From NCBI GenBank assembly GCA_030432695.1, contig JAUILN010000016.1:62001-126000 (forward strand): 64,000 nucleotides of DNA, given 5' to 3'. Position numbers and translations under genes: made by a program. This stretch comes from a bacterium. GTDB lineage: Bacteria > Planctomycetota > UBA1135 > UBA2386. The notes beneath the pieces were generated by a model that was not told the origin of the DNA, did no database searches, and saw only the letters and a program-made list of their open reading frames with translations. Shown one piece after another: positions 53,204 to 61,756 of this stretch; the stretch's first letter is position 1; every line of letters starts with the position of its first letter.

Positions 53204-53544
53204 CTATGCGAACGCAACCATCTCCTCAACGTCCGGGTTCATGAAGCGCCCGGTCATACCGCACAGCGCATCGAGGGGGGCAACCCCTCCGGCGCCCTCA
53301 TCCGACTCGTAGTAGCGCCGCTCGACTTCGGCGATGCCGAACGACGTGAGCCACTGCTTCCGGCTGTTGCCCGATACCGCATCAGTTGGCCGTCGACCTC
53401 GATGGTCGGGGCTACAACGTCGGCGACCTCTACGACCACCACGAGAGCCTCGAGTGCTGCGGCCGCACTCGAGGCCCGGAGGTCCGATGACTGCTTCCGA
53501 AACGACTCTGGCGCCAGGCCGTCTTCTGCCGCGGAATCGACCAT
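53204..53544 (-). pseudogene. Frameshifted, truncated ISKra4-like transposase
   Basis: On the minus strand the first part reads in one frame (PTIEVDGQLMRYRAT), and after a shift near 53390 the next frame continues with RKQWLTSFGIAEVERRYYES, then APLDALCGMTGRFMNPDVEE and MVAFA before a stop. The order EVDG..., VERRYY..., PLD..., GRF..P.VEEMVAFA is that of the N-terminal quarter of ISKra4-type transposases. The catalytic part is missing, so the element is dead. Together with the sulfatase remnant, it marks a recombination scar. No terminal inverted repeats were found. Confidence 0.65.
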
Positions 53545-53559
53545 CTCGTCGAGTCATTG

Positions 53560-53866
53560 ACGGAAATTGACCATCAACTCGTCAAAGCGTTCAATGCGGA
53601 GGGCTGTGGAGAGCGGTGAGTTGCCGCACGCAAGCGCTGTGTCTGTTGTCACTTACCTGGTATGAGCGACTCCGCAGCCCAATCCCACTCTTCTGCCAGA
53701 AGAGAGATATGCACCCGTCACGCTTTCGGGAATTCAAATTCAAGGACCACTCATCCCCCAGGTCAGGGGAACCAAGAGTTCGCCGTCCGTCGCAACGGGG
53801 CGCCCGAAACTGCGCTGATGAAATGGCAGGCGCCATGATCGTGCTGCCTGCCGGGAAGGACGCGAC
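53560..53866. other. Non-coding, lower-GC stretch
   Basis: About 300 bp with no convincing gene, low in GC compared with the neighbourhood. It holds the upstream region of the lipoprotein gene, with GGAAGGA (53854-53860) as its likely ribosome-binding site. Confidence 0.4.
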
Positions 53867-54448
53867 GTGACGAATCCAACGGACCAATTCCGAATCACCC
53901 TGTGGCTCCTGGCCTGCTCGCTGTTCTCGACGGGCTGCGACGAGATCGAGGCAACGGTGATCTTCCGGGGCGACGGCTTCGTTGCCGCCGTGCCGGCGGA
54001 CTGGGAGCGGGCGGAGCCCGGTCCGATGCCGGGTCTCGGGCCTCTGATGCAGTTCGACTGCACGGCGTACTTTCGCGAGCCGTTCCGGTCCCAGGACGAC
54101 ATCTACACGGAGAGCTTCGCGTTCGGGACGATTCGCGGGCTAATCGTAGAGCAAATGAATCCGACTGATTTCGGTGACTATGTGCACGCGGCCGCCGAGA
54201 GTTCTCGGGCACTGCTGACTTCGATGGGGGATGTCTCGGTCGACGGCCCGACGTGGGAAGACGGGTTCGGCTGGCCGGTTGCCCGTATCGACGTGCGGAC
54301 GTTCGACGCCGACCGGAGTCAGAGCATGCGGATGCTCTACATCCTGCGGGAGGGAAGCGTGCTGTTCGCCGCCTACCACGCCCAGCCCGATGAAGCCGAT
54401 CGTCACTTCCCGCGTTGCAATCGTGTACTCGCAGACCTTCTGGACTGA
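53867..54448 (+). CDS. Predicted lipoprotein of unknown function
   Basis: About 193 aa from the GTG at 53867, behind a GGAAGGA box. The N-terminus WLLACSLFSTGCDE contains a lipobox (L-F-S-T-G-C), so the mature protein is probably a lipid-anchored Cys at about residue 24. The mature part (VPADWERAEPGP, then DDIYTESFAFG, FDCTAYF) resembles small PsbP-like or DUF1795-type domains, but the match is loose. It is the first of three genes of the same orientation. GC content is lower than in the large-protein cluster. Confidence 0.65.
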   Translation: MTNPTDQFRITLWLLACSLFSTGCDEIEATVIFRGDGFVAAVPADWERAEPGPMPGLGPLMQFDCTAYFREPFRSQDDIYTESFAFGTIRGLIVEQMNPTDFGDYVHAAAESSRALLTSMGDVSVDGPTWEDGFGWPVARIDVRTFDADRSQSMRMLYILREGSVLFAAYHAQPDEADRHFPRCNRVLADLLD

Positions 54449-54482
54449 ACCAGGCCGACCACCAACCAAGAGTCACCCGACC

Positions 54483-54965
54483 ATGCGATTCCTGTTTGCC
54501 CTGTTGCTGATCGCCGCCGCGCTGTGCGGCGGCTACTACGTTGCCTGGGAACGAGACACTGGCCCCGCGCGCAAGGTGGCGCGACTGATAGAGGAGACCG
54601 GCCCGCATTGCCTGGTCTGTGAGCGCACGGCAGCCGGCAGTGTGACCTACAGCATGGCTGCCGATCGACTCGGTCCGAACTCGCCGCAGGCACTGCGCGA
54701 TCTCGACGCCCTGACGGCGAGTGACGAGCACTTCTGTCACCTTCATGCGCCCCCTGAGGAGCTCCAAGTGTTCATCACTGCGAAGATCGATCGCTATTTC
54801 GTGCTCCTGACCAGCGCCGCGCTGTGCTTCGGAGTGATCGCGATCGGCTTCTGGGGTGCCATGGCACTCATGGCGGGAAAGGCCGCCGGGCTGGGAGCGG
54901 TGCCATTCGGCTTGCTGGTGGGCTGGTTCGCGACGTTCGTGTCGGACGGCGTGAACATGATGTGA
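54483..54965 (+). CDS. Small membrane protein with paired cysteines
   Basis: About 160 aa. Hydrophobic N-terminus (MRFLFALLLIAAALCGGYYV), then a soluble part with CLVC and FCHLH, and two hydrophobic helices (about 102-122 and 128-148). The Cys and His pattern (CxxC, CHLH) could bind zinc or iron, but it is not a c-type heme site because no His follows the CxxC. No family recognised. It follows the lipoprotein gene by 34 bp and precedes another membrane protein gene. Confidence 0.6.
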   Translation: MRFLFALLLIAAALCGGYYVAWERDTGPARKVARLIEETGPHCLVCERTAAGSVTYSMAADRLGPNSPQALRDLDALTASDEHFCHLHAPPEELQVFITAKIDRYFVLLTSAALCFGVIAIGFWGAMALMAGKAAGLGAVPFGLLVGWFATFVSDGVNMM

Positions 54966-55026
54966 GCCCTTCACGACGCACCGTACCACGGGACGCCTTC
55001 GTACTCCGCACACCCCACACCATCGC

Positions 55027-56100
55027 ATGGGACTCTACGACCGTGACTACATGCGCGCGGATCAGCCGCGGCTCCGCCCGCTCCCGGCTCCGCGAACGGC
55101 AAGTCCGTCGCGGACCTCGCACGGGACGGCCGGAAGCGATCACCTGGAGCCGTCGGACGCGATCCTGGGCGCCCTGCTTGCGCTGCAGGGTCTCGCGTTC
55201 GTGCTCCCGATCGCTCACTTCGCGCCGTTCGCGAGACGCCTGACGTGGTTGGAGGAGTTCGGAGTCACCGGCTTCGAAGTCTCCGCGCGACATCTGCTGT
55301 TGGTTGCGCCGGGACTCCTGCTGGTCGCTGGCCTGGTCGGCGCGATCGGTCGTGGTCGGGTCGCAGCGCTGCTGCTGATCGGGATTGCGGCCGTGGGGTT
55401 GAATCTGGTCGTGGGGGCGACCGGGGACCCGTTGGCGATCGCGGATGGACTCTCGCTGGGTCACCTCGTTCCTGCCGGTACGGCGTCCGTGCTCTTGGCC
55501 GCTACGATGTCGAGCGCGCTGATCGCAACGGTGGCCGACAGGAACCTCGTTCTACGCGCTCCATTTCTGCTGCTCACCGCAGCCGGGAGCGCGCTCTACG
55601 TCGCCTCACCGTTCTGGAACCCGCTGGACATGATCGACGCGTTCGAGCACGTGCGCGCGTTGGCTATGGATGTCCGCCTGACGCCAGACCACACGCTGGC
55701 GGTCGGCGGCGAGGGCACCGGACCGCGGTTCCTGCTGGACCGTTCCTGGTTCAGTTACCTGCAGTGGCTGGGTCGGGCGGGGGTCGTGTTCCTGGCGGGC
55801 TTCTGGTTCTTGGTGCAAGCCTGCGTGGCGGTGTGGGCCATTCTGCGGCTGTCCGCGCGCACGCGATTGGAAGCTGACATGCCTCCGGTCGGCGTCGTGG
55901 TTGCAGCGTTTGTCATATTCAACCTCATGAGCCTGGTCTGCTTCGGTCTCTGGGCGTTCGCCGCCCCATTCGGCGGGGGTGAGGACGCGTTCTGGGCCGT
56001 GGCTTCGCGGATCGGCGTGATAGCGGGCGCACTGGCGGTGCTCCTGCTGCCGTCGGTCGGTGTCGGTCGGTTGCTGGTCCCCGCACGCCCGCTGAAGTGA
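55027..56100 (+). CDS. Multi-pass membrane protein of unknown function
   Basis: 357 aa. A hydrophilic N-terminus beginning MGLYDRDYMR, a start often seen in Planctomycetes membrane proteins, is followed by about eight hydrophobic segments between residues 45 and 350. A hydrophilic loop around 205-235 is predicted to be exposed. No catalytic or transport motif is visible. It is the third gene of the small accessory group and may act with the two preceding exported proteins. Confidence 0.65.
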   Translation: MGLYDRDYMRADQPRLRPLPAPRTASPSRTSHGTAGSDHLEPSDAILGALLALQGLAFVLPIAHFAPFARRLTWLEEFGVTGFEVSARHLLLVAPGLLLVAGLVGAIGRGRVAALLLIGIAAVGLNLVVGATGDPLAIADGLSLGHLVPAGTASVLLAATMSSALIATVADRNLVLRAPFLLLTAAGSALYVASPFWNPLDMIDAFEHVRALAMDVRLTPDHTLAVGGEGTGPRFLLDRSWFSYLQWLGRAGVVFLAGFWFLVQACVAVWAILRLSARTRLEADMPPVGVVVAAFVIFNLMSLVCFGLWAFAAPFGGGEDAFWAVASRIGVIAGALAVLLLPSVGVGRLLVPARPLK

Positions 56101-56739
56101 CTCACGGCGAGTGACGCCAGTGGCGTAGGATCCGCGGCTCCATTTTCCCGACCGTTGTTGCCGCGGGAGGTGCCGGCTCGATTCCTGGTAGGGTCGCGCG
56201 GCGGCCCCGGCATCCATATAGGTACTCCACGCGGAGTCCCAACGTCGTTCCTTGACAAGGAGCTATTGACCTTCACCTCGATCAAGCCGAGAGGGTCGCT
56301 GCACGGGTCGGTCTCGGCGGGCGTGGAGCGTAGCCGCCGTCGCCAGGAGTACAGGGTCGCTGCGGCGCGTAGGAAACATGACGGGGGTTCTGGAGCCCAG
56401 CCACTTCAACCCGATCCACCCCGAACCCCACAGGCTCCCCCACCAGCGCGTCGCTCGGCCCCCTCTTCTGGCCTCATCGCGGAACTTCGCCTGCACCCAG
56501 ACGCGCCACAACCCGCGCCGACAGACCGGTGCTCCGCAGCGACCCCGCACCCGCACCGCTCAGCGCACTCAGATCACTCCGCCCACAGGCCCGGAGCCTC
56601 CAGCGGCGGGCGTGCCGTTGACAGCGGCGGCAAGCTTGCTGGCAGAGGATCCCCGGCACGCAGAACGAGAACTCGCCCTGCGTGCCCGGCGCGAGCAATT
56701 CCTCGCCGAGCAGGCCACGTCCGCGACGGAGGAAGATCG
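56101..56739. other. Intergenic region with decayed coding fragment
   Basis: About 640 bp. The first 170 bp are non-coding with a small inverted repeat (ACTCC and GGAGT at about 56226-56239). Near the end, a short frame reads LLAEDPRHAERELALRARRE and ends in a TGA overlapping the ATG of the truncated sigma gene (56740-56743). It could be the tail of a former gene; no full protein is recognisable. Confidence 0.4.
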
Positions 56740-56994
56740 ATGAACACCGAACCTGCCGACGACGCACTGCTCGTCTCGGTGCACGCGGAACTGCGGCGGA
56801 TCGCGCAGGCCCAGATGGGTCGGGAACGCGACGACCACACGCTGCAGGCGACCGCGTTGGTGCACGAGGCATGGCTCGCGTTGCAGGGGCGTCTCGACGA
56901 GGCCTGGTCGGAGCCGCGTCGGTTCCACCTCGCCGCCGCCGAGTTGTATCGAGCGCTGCCCCGGATCGGGGACTATCCGGCCACGGAGGTCTGA
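56740..56994 (+). pseudogene. Truncated TIGR02999-like ECF sigma factor
   Basis: 84 aa. The N-terminal part matches sigma region 2 (ELRRIAQAQMGRERDDHTLQ, then ATALVHEAWLALQGRL and RRFHLAAAE). At the point where AMRRILVDHAR should follow, it changes to LYRALPRIGDYPATEV and stops. Region 4, needed for promoter binding, is missing, so the product cannot be a normal sigma factor. The 3' part looks like a junction with other DNA. The start at 56740 overlaps the stop of the preceding fragment (ATGA). Confidence 0.75.
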
Positions 56995-57099
56995 AGAACG
57001 TCGGATTCTCGCGGGATTCCAGGCACCTCCACGGGCAGCGCTTCGCGGGAGGTGGCGAATGCGGGCGAGAGGCCCGCCAGGCACTCACGGAATCCCAAG

Positions 57100-57807
57100 A
57101 TGAACACAGTCTCCCGCTTCGCTCTCCCCGCCGCCGCCCTGCTGAGCCTCGCCGCGCCCGCATTCGCCCAGGATCTCGATGCCGAGATCGTCCGCAATCC
57201 GAACGACACCGTGACCTACACCGTCGACCTCGACGGCCCGCCACGGGGGATGTCGTTCCTGCTGACCAGCACGTATCCGACCTTCCCGTTCGTCCGGACG
57301 CCGTTCGGTCCGCTGTTCCTGGATCCCGCTGCGGCGATCGTGGTCGGCCAGACGCCGATCGATCCGCTCGGCCACGGTCGGTTGCAGTTCACCTTCCCGT
57401 TCCCGTTGGTGACCGGGACCCGCTTCTACTTCCAGTCGTTCAACATCGACGCGGCGAACCATTTGGCGCTGTCAGGCACCTACGTGAGCTGCCTCACGCA
57501 GGACTTCGCGTTCAGCAGCAACCCGCTGCCGCCGAACTTCGGCCTGGTGGTCAAGGGCTACGCCGACAGCGACGACATCAGCGCGCGCTACCGCCTGATC
57601 GGACAGCCGGGCACCCGCTACCGGATCACGGTCACCGATGCGCAGGGTAACCAGGTCGCGCAGCGCGAGGTGCAGGTGCCGGCGACCGGCAACGTGACGC
57701 ACCTCGAGTTCGACCGCGCCGCGGGTCTGCAGCGGGGTCACCGCTGGCGGCTCGACGAGGTCTCGCGCGGCGGCGTGACCGAGCGCGCCTCGGGATCGTT
57801 CGACTGA
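57100..57807 (+). CDS. Small secreted protein with the shared tail-type domain
   Basis: About 235 aa. Signal peptide MNTVSRFALPAAALLSLAAPAFA. The middle section (LFLDPAAAIVVGQTPIDPLG, then GRLQFTFPFPLVTGTRFYFQ) repeats the order of the tail domain found at the C-termini of the larger secreted proteins, here almost as a stand-alone unit. A short beta domain follows. The last 70 bp overlap the 3' end of the convergent kinase gene. No enzymatic motif. Periplasmic or surface location is inferred. Confidence 0.72.
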   Translation: MNTVSRFALPAAALLSLAAPAFAQDLDAEIVRNPNDTVTYTVDLDGPPRGMSFLLTSTYPTFPFVRTPFGPLFLDPAAAIVVGQTPIDPLGHGRLQFTFPFPLVTGTRFYFQSFNIDAANHLALSGTYVSCLTQDFAFSSNPLPPNFGLVVKGYADSDDISARYRLIGQPGTRYRITVTDAQGNQVAQREVQVPATGNVTHLEFDRAAGLQRGHRWRLDEVSRGGVTERASGSFD

Positions 57808-60800
57808 GCCGAGGCGAGACGTCGCTCTTCGAGCGCGTAGCCCGGACCCGCGTCCCAGACGTGCAGGTCGCCGGCACCGGTGACCGCGGCGAGTCGGCGC
57901 CCGCTCGGTGACCACACGGCCTTCACCACGGCGTGGTCGAGGCGAAACGTCCCGGCGAGTTGACCGAGCACCGGGTCCCAGACCTTGATGGTCCGGTCCA
58001 TGCTGCACGAGACCAGGCGTTGGCCACCGGCCTGCCAGTGCAGGCCGCCCACCTCCTGGTCGTGTCCGGCGAGTTCGAGCGGTTCCGCCTCGTCTGGCGA
58101 CCACACCAGGATCCGGCCGTCCCGCTCGCTGACGGCGACCCGGCCGCTCGAGGCGTCGAGCGCGAAACTCTCCCGCCCGAATCGCGAGGTCGGCCCCGGG
58201 GCGGGCCAGCGGTGGAACTCGGTGCCGTCGTCGCCGCGGTGCAGCGAGATCCGATCGTGCCAGCGGACGGCGAGCGTCGATCCGTGCGCGTCCCAGGCAG
58301 TCGATCGGCAGGTGCCTTCGCCGCGGAACCAGAGCGTCGGTTCCGGCTCCTCCAGCCGCCACATCCACACCTCGCCGGCGAAGGTGAAGGCGACCCGGGC
58401 GGAGTCGTGGCTCCAGGTGGGAAACTGGTCGGCCAGGCGAAGGGCCGTGCTGGTTCTCCGGTCGCTGTCGTCGGTCTGGGACCAGATCGAAGCCCGTTGG
58501 TCGGAGTCGGATCCGGCGAACCACCGACCGTCGGGAGACCCCGAGAATCGGCCTGGTCCGAGGGCGGTCGACGTGGCGGTGCACTCTCCATCCGACACCC
58601 GCCAGGTCTGACGCAGCTCCTTGTGGACCAGCAGGAGATGGTCCTCGTCCCGCCAGTGCAGATCGGTGGAGTGCGGGGCCGTGAAACGGTAGGCGGGCCC
58701 CAACTGGGCTCGTGCCACCGGTCGATCGAGCGCGCGGATGTGGAGCGCGCGATTCCTGCCGCCGGAGAGGGCGAACCTGCCGTCGGCCGAGAACTCCGCC
58801 GCGTCGGCGTTACCGTCGTGGCGATCGACGATCCGGATCGCATGTCCTGCGGCTGCGCTCCAGATCCTCACCGTCCGGTCGTTCGAACTGCTCAGCAACT
58901 CGCGGTCGTCGGGCGACCAGCTCAACGCGGTCACCCAGTGCTGGTGGCTCTGCAGGTGCTGGCGCCGACGCCAGGTCTCCACGTCGAGGACCTGGATCGA
59001 GCCGTCGCCGTGACCGGTCGCCAGCGAACGCCCGTCGTGCGAGAACCGCAGCGCCTGGGTGACGGTGTCGGGGCTCGGGAGGTCGGCGTGCACCGACCAG
59101 TCGGCGGCGTCGAGCACCAGCACGTTGCCGCTGCGCTTGCTCAATGCCAGGAATCGACCGTCCGGCGAGAAGTCGATCTGCATCGCGTCGCCGTGGATCG
59201 TGTGTTCGTCGGGAGATCGGTGGACGACTTCGCCGCTGCGCCAGTCGAAGACCAAGAGGCCCTTCAGGAAGGTCAGGACGGCCAGGTGATCACCGTCGGG
59301 ATGGAAGGCGATGTTGGACCCCCAGTCCGGGAGTTCGATCCGCGCCAGCACCTCGAGATCCTGCAGCCGCCAGACCGTCACGCCGCCCGACCCTGCGGCG
59401 GCGGCCAGCTTGCCGTCGCGACTCGGCACGACGGCGCGGTTCTTCGAGCCCGGAGCCTCGGGAAGCTCACGGTGCTGGAAGGTCTCGAGATCCAGTTCCC
59501 GGCAGAAGCCGTCGCCGCACACCAACACGTTCTGCGTCTCGGGAACCGCGGCGATGTGCATGATGAAACTGCGCATGCCGAGCACGTGTTCGGGGGAGTC
59601 CGCCAGACCGTGCATCGCGAACCATTCCCAGCCGCGGTGGTCGGTGGCGCCCGGTTCGGGGATCCAGTGCTCGAGTTGCCGCGCCATCGCGGCGATGCCG
59701 GTCTCGTCGTCGGCCAGGCTGGTCGCAGCCATTTGGGCGAAGTACAGGTTGCGGCGGGCCGCTTCGGCGGCGTCGTCGGCGCGGCCTCGTAGATCGCGCT
59801 CCGTCGCGGCGCGCAGGGCATTGTCGCGGGCGATCTGCAGCGCGGCGGCGAGGGCCGAGCCGAGTGCCACGAGCACGGTGAGTGCGACGGCGACCAGCGT
59901 GCGGTTGCGTCGCGAGAAGCGGCGGATGCGGGTCCAGCGGCTCGGGGGTCTCGCGATGATCGGTTCGTCGGCGAGGTAGCGACGAAGGTCGTCGGCCAGT
60001 GCCCGGGCGGTGAGGTAGCGGCGGTTGCGGTCCTTCTCGAGCGCGACCTGGCAGATGATCTCGAGGTCGCCGCGCAGGGCGCGGTCGTGAGTGCCGAGGC
60101 GGGCGGGATCCTCGTCGAGGATCGTCCGGATCGACTCGGTCAGCGAGCGGCCGGACAGCTCGAGCGGGAGGTGTCCGGTCAGCAGCTGGTAGAGCAGGAC
60201 TCCGAGCGCGTAGACGTCGGCTCGGGCATCGAGATCGTTCGCGCCACGGAGCTGCTCCGGGCTCATGTAGGGCACCGTGCCGACGAAGTGGCCGGTGCGA
60301 GTCAGCGCGGCCTCGGTGTCCCCGTCGATCTGCGCGTCGCGCGCGATGCCGAAGTCCAGGATCTTCGGTTGGGCGTGGTGGCTGGAGTCGGTGACGACGA
60401 GGACGTTGCCCGGCTTCAGATCGCGGTGGATCACGCCGCGGTCGTGCGCGTGCTGGACCGCTTCGCAGAGGTCGATGCAGAGGTGGATCCGGGCGTGCAG
60501 CGAGGCGTTGGTCTCCCGGGCCCAGACCAGTGGATCGCGGCCGTCGACCAGCTCCATCGCGAACCAGGGCATCGATCCGACATCGGTCTCGACGAGGCCG
60601 GTCTCGTGGATCTGGGCGATGCCCGGATGCTGCAAGCGTGCCAGCAGTTCAGCCTCCCGCTCGAGGCGACCGGCCCGCTGCAGGTCGGGGTCGATGCCGT
60701 GCAGCAGCTTGAGTGCCACCGGGCGGTCGAGCCGTTCCTGGATCGCCCGGTAGACGATGCCCATCCCTCCCGAGCCGAGCACCGACTCGATCCGGTAGCC

Positions 60801-61040
60801 GGGTACCCGGAGCCGCCGCTCGTCGATCGTGATCCGGTCGGAGGATGGAGCGTCGTGAGAGGGCAGCGCGGACTCGCTGTCGCACCCGAGGAGGTCCAGG
60901 AGCTCGCGGTGCAGGTCCGCGTCGTCGGCGCATTGCCGTGCGGCGAACTCCGCGCGCTCGGCGGTCGGCAGATCGAGCCCCTCGAGGAGCAGTGCCTCGA
61001 GCCGGCTGCGTCGTTCCTTCTCCTCGCGCGGTGCGGACAT
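57738..61040 (-). CDS. Membrane Ser/Thr kinase with WD40 beta-propellers
   Basis: About 1100 aa from the ATG at 61040. Kinase domain about 80-345: Gly loop LGSGGMGIVY (88-97), Lys111, HRDLKPGN (205-212) and DFGIA. A transmembrane helix at about 398-420 (TLVAVALTVLVALGSALAAAL) separates it from an extracytoplasmic region of about 680 residues. From about 530 on, WD40-type blades recur (HWVTALSWSPDDRELLSSSN, TIKVWDPVLGQLAG), enough for one or two propellers. The sigma factor gene starts 23 bp away in the opposite direction, so this is a divergent sigma/kinase pair. It probably senses a periplasmic ligand and controls that sigma factor by phosphorylation. Confidence 0.93.
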   Translation of the reverse strand: MSAPREEKERRSRLEALLLEGLDLPTAERAEFAARQCADDADLHRELLDLLGCDSESALPSHDAPSSDRITIDERRLRVPGYRIESVLGSGGMGIVYRAIQERLDRPVALKLLHGIDPDLQRAGRLEREAELLARLQHPGIAQIHETGLVETDVGSMPWFAMELVDGRDPLVWARETNASLHARIHLCIDLCEAVQHAHDRGVIHRDLKPGNVLVVTDSSHHAQPKILDFGIARDAQIDGDTEAALTRTGHFVGTVPYMSPEQLRGANDLDARADVYALGVLLYQLLTGHLPLELSGRSLTESIRTILDEDPARLGTHDRALRGDLEIICQVALEKDRNRRYLTARALADDLRRYLADEPIIARPPSRWTRIRRFSRRNRTLVAVALTVLVALGSALAAALQIARDNALRAATERDLRGRADDAAEAARRNLYFAQMAATSLADDETGIAAMARQLEHWIPEPGATDHRGWEWFAMHGLADSPEHVLGMRSFIMHIAAVPETQNVLVCGDGFCRELDLETFQHRELPEAPGSKNRAVVPSRDGKLAAAAGSGGVTVWRLQDLEVLARIELPDWGSNIAFHPDGDHLAVLTFLKGLLVFDWRSGEVVHRSPDEHTIHGDAMQIDFSPDGRFLALSKRSGNVLVLDAADWSVHADLPSPDTVTQALRFSHDGRSLATGHGDGSIQVLDVETWRRRQHLQSHQHWVTALSWSPDDRELLSSSNDRTVRIWSAAAGHAIRIVDRHDGNADAAEFSADGRFALSGGRNRALHIRALDRPVARAQLGPAYRFTAPHSTDLHWRDEDHLLLVHKELRQTWRVSDGECTATSTALGPGRFSGSPDGRWFAGSDSDQRASIWSQTDDSDRRTSTALRLADQFPTWSHDSARVAFTFAGEVWMWRLEEPEPTLWFRGEGTCRSTAWDAHGSTLAVRWHDRISLHRGDDGTEFHRWPAPGPTSRFGRESFALDASSGRVAVSERDGRILVWSPDEAEPLELAGHDQEVGGLHWQAGGQRLVSCSMDRTIKVWDPVLGQLAGTFRLDHAVVKAVWSPSGRRLAAVTGAGDLHVWDAGPGYALEERRLASAQSNDPEARSVTPPRETSSSRQR

Positions 61041-61063
61041 CGGAGGCGCTATGATCGGGGGCA

Positions 61064-61648
61064 GTGGACGATCTGTCGTGGAGTCTTCTCGAGTCTGGAG
61101 CCGGCACGGGCCGGGACGATGCCGAGGATCTGCTTCCACGGCTCTATGCTGAACTCCGCGAACAGGCCCGGCGGCTGCTCGGACGCGAGCGCTCCGGTCA
61201 CACCCTGCAGGCGACCGCCCTGGTCCACGAAGCGTGGTTGCGCCTCGCCGAGGCCGCCGATTTCCGCCCCGATGGCGAGGACGAGCGCCGCCGCCGGTTC
61301 ATCGCCTACGCGACGACCGCGATGCGGCGGATCCTGGTCGACCACGCGAGGGGGCGGGCTGCGGACCGGAGGGGCGGCGATTGGCGCCGGGTGACGATCG
61401 ACGGCGACCAGCTCGGCCTGTCCAGCGGCGGCCACGACGTCGTCGAGCTGCACGACGCTCTCGAGGTGTTGGCCGCCGACCGGCCACGGATGGCGCGGAT
61501 GGCAGAGCTACGGCTGTTCGGAGGGCTGAGCACCGTGGAGGCCGGAACCGTCCTGGGGCTGAAGGCCAGTGCCGCGAAGGACGAGTGGAAGCTGACCCGC
61601 GCGTTCCTGGCGCGGGAGCTGCGCGACCTGCACGCGGGCGACGCGTAG
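61064..61648 (+). CDS. ECF sigma factor, TIGR02999-like, divergent from the WD40 kinase
   Basis: About 194 aa, GTG start. Region 2 has GHTLQATALVHEAWLRLAEA and RRFIAYATTAMRRILVDHAR, the group's signature; region 4 is LSTVEAGTVLGLKASAAKDE. It belongs to the same group as the 13327 gene. The start codons of this gene and the kinase are separated by only 23 bp, so at least one promoter must lie inside the coding region of the other or the real start is further in. The kinase is the likely regulator. Confidence 0.92.
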   Translation: MDDLSWSLLESGAGTGRDDAEDLLPRLYAELREQARRLLGRERSGHTLQATALVHEAWLRLAEAADFRPDGEDERRRRFIAYATTAMRRILVDHARGRAADRRGGDWRRVTIDGDQLGLSSGGHDVVELHDALEVLAADRPRMARMAELRLFGGLSTVEAGTVLGLKASAAKDEWKLTRAFLARELRDLHAGDA

Positions 61649-61756
61649 GCCCCGAAGCGGCCTCGCCCGGCGCGGTCGCGCGCGGTGGCGAGCCGCTCGA
61701 ACGATTGCCACGAATCTCCCGGCCTCCTGACGGGTCCCGTGCGCCAAGGCGGGTGC

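Noticed and set aside
54483..54965. Possible c-type cytochrome
   Set aside because: The CxxC is followed by Glu rather than His, and the later Cys-His pair is not in a heme motif.
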